Shown piece after piece: positions 26,867 to 35,171 of a stretch of DNA of 64,000 bases (position 1 is the stretch's first letter; each line of letters begins with the position of its first letter). Location of the stretch: positions 186,001-250,000 of the forward strand of contig CALNXY010000018.1 of assembly GCA_942490705.1 (NCBI GenBank), in the 5' to 3' direction. Position numbers and translations under genes: made by a program. Source of the stretch: JAGRCP01 sp942490705 (GTDB lineage: Bacteria > Chloroflexota > Anaerolineae > Caldilineales > Caldilineaceae). Under the pieces are notes generated by a model, which saw only the letters and a list, made by a program, of their open reading frames with translations, made no database searches and was not told where the DNA came from.

Positions 26867-27803
26867 TCACCGTGATTGCTGCGGCATTACATCGATCAGT
26901 ACGTTGCCCCGCTTGTGACCCTGCTCGACGTAGCGATGGGCCTCGACCATCTCAGCCAGCGGATAGCGCCGGTCGATGACCGGTTGCAGCGTGCCCGCTT
27001 CAACCATTTGGCCGAGCAAACGCAGGTCGCCGACCGTCTGCTTGCCACCCGCATGCTTGATGACGTTCAGCAGGACGTCCTCTCGGCTTTAGCAGCGCCT
27101 TGGCCTGCGCAGGCGGCAGTTTGGCCACCGCATCGAGCACCACATCGTACGTACCGCTATGGGCGGCAAAGGCTTCGCTGGTGTGGTCGAGCGCATCGTC
27201 TGCGCCCAGCGACTGCACGAGCTCCAGATTGGCCGTGCTGCAGACGCCAGTCACGACTGCTCCATGCGCTTTGGCAAGCTGCACCGCGTTGGTGCCCACT
27301 GCGCCGGACGCGCCGTAGACCAGCACGCTGCTACCAGGTTGAAGCTGCGCCTTGCGCACCAGGTTGAGCGCAGTCAGGCCGCCGCCAGGCAGGGCCGCGG
27401 CTTCGCCCTGGGTCAGTTCCGCCGGCTGTTTGGCGAGCATGCCGCGGGCGGGCAGGCACTTGTACTCAGCGTAAGCGCCAAACTTGGCCTCAAAGGTCGA
27501 TGCAAAGATCTGATCGCCGGGTCGAAAAGTCGTCACGTTGCGACCGACTGCTTCGATTTCGCCGGCCAGCTCCATGCCGAGAATGCGCCGCTTGGGTCTG
27601 CGCAGGCCCATGAACAGGTGGAGCATGGCCGTTTGGAACGTCGAGTCGGGATGGCGTCCACGGCGCATGATCACATCCCCGATGGTAACGGTCGTGGTCT
27701 GCACCTTGACCAAGACCTCGTCCTCTTTTGGGCGAGGCTTGTCAATCTCTTTGAGGTGCAGAACCTCCGGCGGTCCATAGGCCTCATAGATGACGGCTCT
27801 CAT
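26867..27803 (-). pseudogene. MDR-family reductase gene with a frameshift (MDR-3)
   Basis: The first ~245 codons encode an MDR reductase: YEAYGPPEVLHLKEIDKP, ILGMELAGEIEAVG and YGASGAVGTNAVQLAK. After LLKPRGR the frame runs into unrelated sequence. The rest of the protein (LLNVIKHAGGKQTVGDLRLL, then GTLQPVIDRRYPLAEM) continues in another frame to a stop at 26867-26869. Comparison with MDR-1 (HGRYLLVSF) places a two-base loss, or one-base gain, at about 27070-27080. The start is ATG 27803 with GGAGGTGG, overlapping the upstream membrane protein stop (TAATG). It may be a true lesion or an assembly error. Confidence 0.8.
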
Positions 27804-28171
27804 TACATCCACCTCCAGGCGTGCCAGAGCGTCAACAGATTGATGCCCAGCCCGACCGCAATCAGGAATTTATCGTAGAGCCCGGGATAAGTCGGCAAGC
27901 CCACCAGATTGAAGAGAAAGAAGCCGATGGCAAGCCCGATGTTGATCCAGCGATTGGCCGGATTGCTCAGCGTCAGCGACAGATAGACCATGAAAATTGG
28001 CAACAGCATCAGCGTGGCCATCAAGACCCACATCCATTGCGACACGCTCTGCCCCCCGATCTGGCCGGCCTCAAAGTCGCCGGCGAAAATGCGTAACACG
28101 TCGCCGAGTAGATAGGTGAGCATGAGCGCAATCCAGAGCGCGGACAGCTTGAACTGAATGGCCTCAATCAT
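27803..28171 (-). CDS. Four-helix membrane protein (possibly DUF6326-like)
   Basis: A 122-residue membrane protein. Hydrophobic segments are FKLSALWIALMLTYLLGDVL, WVLMATLMLLPIFMVYLSL, WINIGLAIGFFLFNLVGL and FLIAVGLGINLLTLWHAW. The LSALW...YLLGD start recalls the uncharacterised DUF6326 group, but this is from memory. The start ATG 28171 has GGAG upstream and overlaps the stop of the small-domain gene (28164) by eight bases; its own stop overlaps the MDR-3 start. The three genes form a tightly coupled operon. Function unknown. Confidence 0.68.
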   Translation of the reverse strand: MIEAIQFKLSALWIALMLTYLLGDVLRIFAGDFEAGQIGGQSVSQWMWVLMATLMLLPIFMVYLSLTLSNPANRWINIGLAIGFFLFNLVGLPTYPGLYDKFLIAVGLGINLLTLWHAWRWM

Positions 28172-28466
28172 CGTCTGTGTCTCCTCTGTCACGGTCGCAA
28201 TCCTGGCTGTCTTTGACTGCATCCTCGCTCGGCAGGCAGGTGACGGCGAGCAGGGGGAGGCCCAGGTTGCGCACCTTGTTGAGCAGCCCGTGCAGGGCTG
28301 ACTGGTCGACGACCGGCCCCGTGAGGAGGGTTTCGCCATGTGCTGCCGAGCATATCGTCAGGCCGTCAAACCAGTCGGACCATTCGGGCCCCAGGTGGCC
28401 TTTGAGTTTGATCTCATAGATCGGACACGGGTTTGATTGCGGCGCCGTGACGGAATCAGCCTTCAT
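28164..28466 (-). CDS. Stand-alone ~95-residue uncharacterised domain protein
   Basis: A 100-residue protein. YEIKLKGHLGPEWSDWFDGL and LLTGPVVDQSALHGLLNKVR align residue for residue with the N-terminus of the rhodanese fusion at 22373-23578, so this is the complete form of that domain. The pattern GHLxxxWxxWFDG...LTGPVxDQxALxGLLxKVRxxGxPLLxV looks conserved. I recall similar unnamed proteins near MDR and LuxR genes in related genomes, but cannot name a family. The tail is acidic (DRDRGDTDDD). The start ATG 28466 has AGGTGG upstream. It is the first gene of the operon with the membrane protein and MDR-3, downstream of LuxR-2. Confidence 0.72.
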   Translation of the reverse strand: MKADSVTAPQSNPCPIYEIKLKGHLGPEWSDWFDGLTICSAAHGETLLTGPVVDQSALHGLLNKVRNLGLPLLAVTCLPSEDAVKDSQDCDRDRGDTDDD

Positions 28467-28611
28467 TATGCCACCTGCCGTATGGGCAACTTACTGGTCG
28501 GATATCGAACCCCCCGTAAGGGGCTCACAACAAGACTCCCTGCCGGCAAATATCGGAAAAGAGTCACTAGGCCCAGCATAGCCAGGAGTGGCACGGCAGG
28601 ACAGACACTTT

Positions 28612-28642
28612 AGTATTATTCAAGGTATTGTTTGCGGGGAAA
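28612..28642 (-). promoter_or_regulatory. Shared upstream element, copy 2
   Basis: Partner of 23674-23704 (26 of 31 bases identical). It lies 146-176 bases upstream of the small-domain gene start. See copy 1 for the reasoning. Confidence 0.55.
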
Positions 28643-28693
28643 GGGAGGGGAAAGCTGCGGCTTTGACGCGGCCCGCTCGTCACGAGCGTGCAT

Positions 28694-28762
28694 GAAGTTC
28701 CGGGAAGGGGTCACCCAGGTTGCCGTCCAGGGTGATTCTTTTTCACCCCTTCCCGGAAGTTC
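28694..28762. repeat. Nested inverted repeat after LuxR-2
   Basis: Arms GAAGTTCCGGGAAGGGGT (28694-28711) and 28745-28762 pair with one mismatch. Inside the loop a second hairpin is formed by TCACCCAGG and CCAGGGTGA (28711-28735). The outer core resembles the perfect repeat at 26512-26578. It lies 14 bases after the LuxR-2 stop, with a T5 run (28739-28743) in the inner part. It may be a terminator or a palindromic mobile element. Confidence 0.6.
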
Positions 28763-28775
28763 AGAGCCGTGGCGC

Positions 28776-31520
28776 CTAGAGCAGCCCCAGCGCGCGGGCG
28801 CGCGCCACGGCTTCGGTGCGCCGGCGGACGCCCAGCTTGCCAAAGATGTTGCGGTTGTGTCCCTTCACCGTGTGCAGCGAGAGAAAGAGACGGTCACTGA
28901 TCTCGGCGTTCGACATGCCCTGGGCAACCAGACTTAACACTTCTTGCTCCCGGTTACTCAAGGGTTCGATCAGCGAAGTGAGTGTGCCGGAACCGTCGGC
29001 TGCGTCGACGGCTACAGGTGGGAATGCCGCCAGCAGGCGCTGGACATAGGACGCGTGCGGGGTGGCCGCGGGCAGCGCAGCCAGCAGGGCCGCACACGCT
29101 GCGCCTTCGTCGACAAAGGCGCGGATGAGTCCGCCCGGCTCGGCCAGGCGCAACGCTGCGCAGAGCGCATCCGTGGCCGCCTCGTCGTCCGACCGCTTTG
29201 CCGCCAGCAGGGCCGAGAGGATGAGCAGCTCGATGGTGCGGGCAGTGCGCCCGCCGGCACGCGTCGCATGGAGCAGGCGCGCGAGCAACTGGGCAGCCTC
29301 CTCATGGCGCGCGCCAGCCATGAGAATACGCGCCAGCGCAATGTGTTCGCTTTCCCGGTTGTAGTCGAGGCGGTCCTGCGCTCGCAGGTCATGCTGTTGC
29401 GCCCAGCGCACCGCGGCCTCCGTGCGGCCCTGAGCCAGCAGCAGGCGCGCGCGCCAGGCAGAACCAGCGTGCAGGATCCAGGGCGGTACGAACGCATCTT
29501 CTGCCAGCTGCGCCAGGGTCTCCACCACGTTGGCAGCGTCCGCATAGTCGCCTCTGGAGAAGAGCACCCGCGTCAGGCAGATGCAGCTCCAGCCGCGCAT
29601 GGCCAGATCGCCGCCCCGTTCGGTGAGAGCGACGCCGCGCGCGGCCTTGGCCAGCGCATCATCGAGATCGCCGTTCTCCGCACACGCTTCGCCCCAGATG
29701 GCCAGCAGCCAGCCTGCCAGCGCGCTTTCGTCGAGGCCGGCTTGCTGTACCAAGCGGTACTGTTCGGCACAGAGTGACTGCGTCTCCGTGGGCTGGGCGA
29801 GATGACGCACGGTGACGGCTAGCTTCAAGTTGGCAATCAGTTGTTGAAAAAGGCCGCCGGGCGTGTGCTCACCTGCGCCGTGGTAGAGACGGGCGCGGTA
29901 CGCCTGCTCCATCTGACCGGCAAAATCGTAGCCGTCGCCCAGCAAATGCGCGGCGGGACCACGCCACGCGGCCTCGTCGAACGGCAGCAGCGTCAGAGCC
30001 CGGTTGGCGTGCTGGATGATGCCGGCTGCGTCGCCCCGGTAAAAGGCGGAAAAGGCGCAACAGACGGCCAGCCGGCCGGCGAATAGCGTACGCTCTGCCT
30101 CATCACAGATCAGCCTGGCTGAATCCTCGCCCAGCAGGGCGGTGGTGCGCGCGATCAGCTCGTCGGCTTCGGTTTGCGCACCGTTGGCGAGCAGATACCA
30201 GGCGCGATAGATGGTGAGGCGGGGTCGGGCCACGAGTGAATCAAGCGGCAGCTGGGCCAGCCACCGCGCAAGGCGGCTGTCGCTGCCGCTGGCCCACGTT
30301 TGATCGGCGAGCGACTCGATTTGGCGTGCGGCCGTGGCGAAATCTTCTGCTTGCACCGCGTGCTCGATTGCCGCATCGGTGAAGCCCGCTGCGGCATACC
30401 ACGCGGCGGCACGCTGGTGGAGCGTCGGCAGCATTGCTGGAGAGTCATGTTGCAGACGCTGGCGCAGCAGATCGGCGAAGAGGTGATGGTAGCGATACCA
30501 GCGTCGTTCGTCGTCCAGCGGCACAAAGAAGAGATTGGCGGCTTCGAGCGTCGCCAAAATGGCCTCGCTATCGGCGCGCTGGGTGACGGCGTCGCAGAGG
30601 GATGCGCTCAGACGCTCGAGAATGGAGGTCTGGAGCAGGAAGCGCTGGGTGTCCGGCGGGCACTGCTGGAGCACTTCGTCCGTCAGGTAGTCGTGGATGT
30701 AGCGATCGCTGCCGGTGAAGCGCTGGACAAAGTCCGCGATCTCCGTCTCCCCGCTGAGCCCCTGCATGGAGAGTGCGGCCAGCTGCAGTCCGGCCACCCA
30801 GCCTTCGGTCCGTGCGGCCAGCGCGGCGACATCATCTGCGGCCAGCGTGAGGCCGATCGTCTCGTTGAGGAAGGCTGCGCTCTCCGCCGGCGTGAAGCGC
30901 AGGTCGGCCTCGCGCACTTCGGTCATCTGGTCGCCGGCGCGCAGGCGTGAGAGGGGCATGGCCGGGTCCATGCGGCTGATGATGACGAGATGCAGGCCCT
31001 GCGAAGGCTGATCGTGCATGCCGTTCTGGGGCATGAGGTGGTCGAGCAGGAAGGTGAGCGTCTCGTCGACCGCAGGCGATTCGGCCTCGTGATAGTCGTC
31101 GAGCACCAGCACGATCTTCAGCGGGATCGTCGCAATTTCGTTGAGCAGATTGGTCAGCAGCGGCTCAAGGGATGGCGGCTGGGCGGATTGGAGCATGGCC
31201 AGCAGATTGGCGCCAAAGGGCACAGTGTTCGCTTCGCCGGCGCGCGTCTGCAGCGCCGTGATCAGATAGGTAAGAAAGCGTAGTGGATCCGCATCGCGCG
31301 CGTCCAGCGAGAGCCAGGCTAACTCTGTGGTGTGGGTCTTCTGCAATTCAGCGGCCCACTCGCTGATCAGGGTCGTCTTGCCAAAGCCGGCCGGCGCGCA
31401 GACGAGGGTCAGCTTGCGGTGCAGGCCGTCGTCGAGGCGCGTCAGCAGGTGGGGGCGAGGCACCACCATGGGCCGACGGGGCGGAATGAAGAGTTTTGTG
31501 GCAAGGATGGGCGCGGACAT
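28776..31520 (-). CDS. LuxR-family MalT-type STAND ATPase transcriptional regulator (LuxR-2)
   Basis: A 914-residue paralogue of LuxR-1. It has APAGFGKTTLISEW (Walker A), KIVLVLDDYHEAE (Walker B), a long helical repeat region, and a C-terminal LuxR domain beginning LSNREQEVLSLVAQGMSNAE. The DNA-recognition helix TVKGHNRNIFGKLGVRRRT is nearly identical to that of LuxR-1 (K/R at one position), so the two proteins may bind the same site. The start is ATG 31520, with TATAAT six bases upstream. It heads the second copy of the regulator/small-domain/MDR module. The ligand is unknown. Confidence 0.92.
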   Translation of the reverse strand: MSAPILATKLFIPPRRPMVVPRPHLLTRLDDGLHRKLTLVCAPAGFGKTTLISEWAAELQKTHTTELAWLSLDARDADPLRFLTYLITALQTRAGEANTVPFGANLLAMLQSAQPPSLEPLLTNLLNEIATIPLKIVLVLDDYHEAESPAVDETLTFLLDHLMPQNGMHDQPSQGLHLVIISRMDPAMPLSRLRAGDQMTEVREADLRFTPAESAAFLNETIGLTLAADDVAALAARTEGWVAGLQLAALSMQGLSGETEIADFVQRFTGSDRYIHDYLTDEVLQQCPPDTQRFLLQTSILERLSASLCDAVTQRADSEAILATLEAANLFFVPLDDERRWYRYHHLFADLLRQRLQHDSPAMLPTLHQRAAAWYAAAGFTDAAIEHAVQAEDFATAARQIESLADQTWASGSDSRLARWLAQLPLDSLVARPRLTIYRAWYLLANGAQTEADELIARTTALLGEDSARLICDEAERTLFAGRLAVCCAFSAFYRGDAAGIIQHANRALTLLPFDEAAWRGPAAHLLGDGYDFAGQMEQAYRARLYHGAGEHTPGGLFQQLIANLKLAVTVRHLAQPTETQSLCAEQYRLVQQAGLDESALAGWLLAIWGEACAENGDLDDALAKAARGVALTERGGDLAMRGWSCICLTRVLFSRGDYADAANVVETLAQLAEDAFVPPWILHAGSAWRARLLLAQGRTEAAVRWAQQHDLRAQDRLDYNRESEHIALARILMAGARHEEAAQLLARLLHATRAGGRTARTIELLILSALLAAKRSDDEAATDALCAALRLAEPGGLIRAFVDEGAACAALLAALPAATPHASYVQRLLAAFPPVAVDAADGSGTLTSLIEPLSNREQEVLSLVAQGMSNAEISDRLFLSLHTVKGHNRNIFGKLGVRRRTEAVARARALGLL

Positions 31521-31526
31521 GGCTCA

Positions 31527-31532
31527 ATTATA
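31527..31532 (-). promoter_or_regulatory. -10 box (TATAAT) six bases before the LuxR-2 start
   Basis: See the LuxR-1 counterpart at 26428-26433. The identical spacing and the shared TATAATTG(C/A)GCCATGTC context across paralogues argue that the arrangement is functional. Confidence 0.6.
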
Positions 31533-31672
31533 CTCTCCTTGTCCAGCCCGGGTCGAAGCCGCGCAAAGGCCCAACTGATCGCCGGATGATTTCAGGTGGA
31601 CTATTGGTAGCTGCTGTGAAATCGAGGTAGTGCTTTGAAGTAGGATTGGCTATTGGCTTCTGGACCTGGAAT

Positions 31673-31720
31673 TCGAGGACCGGCCCGTGCCAGCACTTCG
31701 AGTGCCGTCCTCGGACTCTT
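31673..31720. repeat. Imperfect hairpin CGAGGAC...GTCCTCG
   Basis: Outer arms CGAGGAC and GTCCTCG enclose an inner GCACT-TCG-AGTGC hairpin. It sits just upstream of the beta-helix remnant. Function unknown. Confidence 0.4.
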
Positions 31721-31733
31721 CCTCCTAGGCTAA

Positions 31734-32462
31734 GCCGGAGTAAGCGTCAGCACAGACGGCGGAGATTGCTTCGGGAACGAAGCATATAGTGGTGGCTGGA
31801 ACCTAATTGACAATACTTCGGGACCTTGTTCTGGGGAGACTTTTCGTATTGGCGCCGTGACCAACTTCGATTCGACGCTGGGAGACAACGGCGGGCCGAC
31901 GTTGACCCATGCGCTCCTGACCGGCAGCAACGCCATCAATGCAATCCCCCTCAGCGTCGCGCGCTTGGATGGCACACAGAGCGCCAATGTGGTTTGTGGC
32001 GGTCTCGTCCCTGACACCGATCAGCGCGGCGTCACCCGTCCCCAGGGCAGCGGCTGCGACATCGGGGCGTTTGAGTTAGTGGATGATACTGTGGCGGTGA
32101 CGCTGGGCTGGTTCCTGGCCGAACGCAGTGGGGAGGATCGCGGCGTCGTCGACATCCGCTGGCAGACGGCGACGGAGACGGGCACGGCCGGCTTCCACGT
32201 ACTGGCCGTCGGCGAGACCGGCGCGCGGGTGCAGCTCAACGATGCACTGGTGCCGTCGCCGGTGATCGACTCGCTGGAACCGACCGACTACTTCCTGCGT
32301 GCGCCCAGTGACGCGACGCAATTCGTACTGCAAGAGGTGCAGATCGACGGCGGCGTGAATGAGGAGGGCCCCTTCGAGCTGGGCGTGGCCTACGGCGTCT
32401 ACAGCCTGCCGGGCAATGTGGAGCTGAGCGAACGCAGCTGGCTGCCGCTGATTGCGCGTTAG
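31734..32462 (+). pseudogene. 3' remnant of a beta-helix (choice-of-anchor Q) exoprotein gene
   Basis: An in-frame stop at 31731-31733 precedes about 242 codons that match the C-terminal third of the intact exoprotein at 60444-62078: GDNGGPTLTHAL, CDIGAFEL, VAVTLGWFLAERSG, PSPVIDSLEPTDY, and the terminal SWLPLIAR tail. No signal peptide or CSLREA start is present, so the N-terminal two thirds is lost. It could still be expressed from GTG 31857, but without an export signal it would be non-functional. This is a truncated duplicate of the 60-kb gene. Confidence 0.75.
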
Positions 32463-32471
32463 GGGGATGGT

Positions 32472-32506
32472 CAGATGCCGGACTTTTTTAAAAAGTCCGG
32501 CATCTG
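32472..32506. terminator. Strong bidirectional terminator hairpin
   Basis: A perfect palindrome of 17-base arms around one central T: CAGATGCCGGAC then a T-run and A-run, and the mirror GTCCGGCATCTG. It separates the rightward beta-helix remnant and the leftward alpha-mannosidase, and the A/T tracts serve both strands. Confidence 0.8.
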
Positions 32507-32536
32507 TCATTATCAGGGCCTTTCCTCATGCCGTCG

Positions 32537-32557
32537 CCCCACGCTAGCAGCGTGGGG
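32537..32557. repeat. CCCCACGCT-AGC-AGCGTGGGG hairpin followed by GTTCTCCGG
   Basis: A nine-base perfect stem with a three-base loop. Such hairpins followed by GGGGTTC are common near the right ends of IS200/IS605-type elements, so this may be a relic end. No tnpA or tnpB sequence is nearby, so the link is tentative. Confidence 0.3.
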
Positions 32558-32583
32558 TTCTCCGGACGTCCACGCCCGTCTCG

Positions 32584-35055
32584 TCAATCCGGCAGCGGCC
32601 GCTCCAGCATGTCGCAGGCGTTTGCCTGCCAGACGCCCTTGCGTTGCGTGAAGCGCAGCGTGGCCACCTCGAAGGGGGCGAGGTGCACAGGAAATGACTG
32701 CTCACCCAGGTGCACCCGGCCCCGGTTTCCCTGCCCATGGCGGTCGGCGAAGCGGGCGATGAGACCGTGGCCGTCTTCGGCTATCTTGCATGCGGTCAGC
32801 TCAATCCCTTCATCTGAGATTGCCAGCAGTGAGTCGAGCGGCGGCCGCGTGCCGGGATGACCGTGCACGGTAACAAGCAGCGGCGGCCGGTTGAGCTGCC
32901 GCGCCCGCTCCATCACGCCTGCGTCTTGCCACGGCCCCACGTGGGGACGGATCACCACGTTGAACTCCTGCGCGCCCTGGTCGATCCAATCATAGCGTCG
33001 CTTGGCCCCATGGGGATGAGGTTCGTGGTAGGCATAAGGCGGGCTGCGCAGCACGGTCAGCCGCATGACCGACCCCATAACGTCACAGCCATACTTGCCG
33101 TCGTTGAGCAGCGCTGCGCCCAGCACTGCGTCGCTCCCGTCGCACGCACGCCCCGTCACGTCCAGCCACATCTGCGTGGGCGCCTCTCGACCGTCGACCG
33201 GACGCTCGATCCAGCCAAAGGGCACGTCGTGACTCGCAATGGGCGCCGTCACCGCTACGTCAAAGGCGAGCTTGAGCAGCGTCCAGCGCCCCTGCCAGTT
33301 CAGCCAGTTGCGGATCAAGATCTCCGGTTCGCCCTGGCGCAGGCTGAGCTGCTGCAGCCAGACGCTGGGACCAAAGCGGCGCTCCACCAGCAGCGACGCC
33401 TGCAGCGGACCCTCTTCGATCAGCGTGAAGGTGGGGGCGCCAAAGGCGTCACTCGCCGCGCCATAGCCGGCCAGCCGGTGGGTCCAGGTGTCGCTGGGGT
33501 CGTCCACCACTTGCGGCACGTTCCAACCGCCTGCGCCCACCCACTCGCATCCGCTGCCCTTGTCGATGCAGGAGACGATATTGCCCGACGCTGGATCAAG
33601 CTGCACCCGTAGCAGATCGTTCTCGAGCGAGTGGAGGGCGCCTGTCGTGTCGCCCGCTGGCGGCGCTTGGGGCTGCCGCGGCCCGAAATGGTAGAGGCGA
33701 TAGCCCAGCGGCGGCACCTGGACGCGGAAGAGCAGCTTGGCCGGGATCAGCGCCGGATTCGACATGGCCGCGTCGCGCTCCAGCAGCTGGTAGGGTACGG
33801 GCGCGCCCGTCTCGTCGAGCAGCCCCCATTGTTCGCCCTGCCAGGGGCCCCAGTCGGTCCAGGGCTCATATTCGATATACTGCGCAAGGGGTGCAGCCGA
33901 CGGGTTGAAGACAACCACGGCGCCGCCTCTGTCCGGCATGCCACGCCAGGTATCGATCTGCATGGCCACCGCGCGCCCGGCGTCGACGCTGATCTCCTCG
34001 GCCGCCGCCACAATGCCGCGCAGCGCGCTGATGGCGTCGTCGGTGGCCTGCTTGAGCGAGGTGCCGCCCAGCGTGTCGTGAAACTGATTGAAGCAGAGCG
34101 TTTGCCAAAGCGCGTACAGTTGCTGCTGCGGCGCGGGTCGATTTGCCCACTGTGCGGCCAGCGCAGCCATGCGCTCCGCCACCAGCAATCCGTTTTCGGC
34201 TTGGCGATGCGCGCGCTTGAGGTCGCTGACGGCCGAGTAGCAGCCGATGGCGTGGAATTGCAGCTCTTCGGCCACGGTGGGCAGCGCTTCCGCAGCGCTG
34301 GCAATGGCTGTAAAGTAGCGCTGGGGATCGCTGAAGCGCACCTCCCAGCGGTCGCTGCCGGCGGCGATTTGCTGCACGTTTTCGATCTGGGCTCTGGTGG
34401 GTCCGCCGCCGTGGTTGCCCACGCCAAAAAAGCACATTGTCTCGTTGAGTTCGGGCGGCATGGCGTCGACGGCCAGCTGGATGTGCTCGGCGTGCTCGTC
34501 CTGGCGCGTGGTGTAGGCGCCGGCAATGCGAAAAGAGAGGATGCGGCTGCCGTCGGGCGCCTGCCACCAGAAGACGTTGGCGGGCAATTCCTTTTCGTGC
34601 GGCGCGGGGCGCATGAAGACATAGGCGTCGAAGCCGCACTGGCGCAAGATCATGGGCAGCGTTGCGGCGTGGCCAAAGCTGTCGACGCAGTAGGCAATGC
34701 GCGGCTCGATGCCAAACTTCGCAGCCATGTAGGCCTTGCCCAGCAGCACTTGGCGTACGAAGGATTCGCCGCTGGGCAGATTCATGTCGGGCTGGATCAA
34801 CATGCCGTTGACCAGATGCCAGCGCCCGGCCTCAATCAGCTCCTGGATGGCGGCGAAGAGCGCTGGGTCGTCCTGCTCGATCCATTGATAGACCTGCGCT
34901 TCGCCGCGCACGAAGTGGAATTCAGGGAACTCACGCAGGCGATCCACCGCCGACTGGCTCGTGGCCAGGGCTTCGGCCCGGCCCTCGGTCCAGCGCCAGA
35001 GCCAGACCGGATCCAGGTGCCCCTGGCCGATCATATGGACAATTGGTCTTGCCAT
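32584..35055 (-). CDS. Glycoside hydrolase family 38 alpha-mannosidase
   Basis: Zinc-dependent retaining alpha-mannosidase of 823 residues. GQGHLDPVWLWRW at the N-terminus contains the zinc-binding His and Asp. YCVDSFGHAATLP contains the nucleophile Asp, QFHDTLGGTS another conserved His/Asp, and PFGWIERP with REAPTQMWLDV lies in the C-terminal beta domain. There is no signal peptide, so it is cytoplasmic. The start is set at ATG 35055 with AGAG upstream; ATG 35070 is possible. An operator-like TTGATCG-TT-CGGTCAA dyad lies just before it. With the GH2 beta-mannosidase it suggests turnover of mannosyl glycans. An MFS gene ends 117 bases upstream. Confidence 0.93.
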   Translation of the reverse strand: MARPIVHMIGQGHLDPVWLWRWTEGRAEALATSQSAVDRLREFPEFHFVRGEAQVYQWIEQDDPALFAAIQELIEAGRWHLVNGMLIQPDMNLPSGESFVRQVLLGKAYMAAKFGIEPRIAYCVDSFGHAATLPMILRQCGFDAYVFMRPAPHEKELPANVFWWQAPDGSRILSFRIAGAYTTRQDEHAEHIQLAVDAMPPELNETMCFFGVGNHGGGPTRAQIENVQQIAAGSDRWEVRFSDPQRYFTAIASAAEALPTVAEELQFHAIGCYSAVSDLKRAHRQAENGLLVAERMAALAAQWANRPAPQQQLYALWQTLCFNQFHDTLGGTSLKQATDDAISALRGIVAAAEEISVDAGRAVAMQIDTWRGMPDRGGAVVVFNPSAAPLAQYIEYEPWTDWGPWQGEQWGLLDETGAPVPYQLLERDAAMSNPALIPAKLLFRVQVPPLGYRLYHFGPRQPQAPPAGDTTGALHSLENDLLRVQLDPASGNIVSCIDKGSGCEWVGAGGWNVPQVVDDPSDTWTHRLAGYGAASDAFGAPTFTLIEEGPLQASLLVERRFGPSVWLQQLSLRQGEPEILIRNWLNWQGRWTLLKLAFDVAVTAPIASHDVPFGWIERPVDGREAPTQMWLDVTGRACDGSDAVLGAALLNDGKYGCDVMGSVMRLTVLRSPPYAYHEPHPHGAKRRYDWIDQGAQEFNVVIRPHVGPWQDAGVMERARQLNRPPLLVTVHGHPGTRPPLDSLLAISDEGIELTACKIAEDGHGLIARFADRHGQGNRGRVHLGEQSFPVHLAPFEVATLRFTQRKGVWQANACDMLERPLPD

Positions 35056-35075
35056 TTTTGTCTCTTTCATTGTGA

Positions 35076-35091
35076 TTGATCGTTCGGTCAA
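35076..35091. promoter_or_regulatory. TetR-type operator-like dyad upstream of the alpha-mannosidase
   Basis: TTGATCGTTCGGTCAA has half-sites TTGA(T/C)CG in inverted order, a form common for TetR-family repressors. It lies about 20 bases before the alpha-mannosidase start. No TetR gene is visible in the window. Confidence 0.35.
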
Positions 35092-35171
35092 TAGGCACTA
35101 CAAGTCCGCCCTACAGTGCGGCACCGTCCTCGGCATTATCTGGAAACGCAGGGGGCGGCGACGACTTCCGT

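Larger units (their letters stand above)
28467..28775. other. 309-base intergenic region between LuxR-2 and the small-domain gene
   Basis: It contains the shared element (28612-28642), a CGCTCGT-C-ACGAGCG palindrome (28674-28688), the inverted repeat 28694-28762, and a short CCCCGTAAGGGG dyad near 28516. These are presumably the LuxR-2 terminator and the promoter of the small-domain operon. No gene is seen. Confidence 0.55.

Noticed and set aside
31581..31733. Possible N-terminal part of the beta-helix remnant
   Set aside because: An in-frame stop at 31731-31733 and no similarity upstream.
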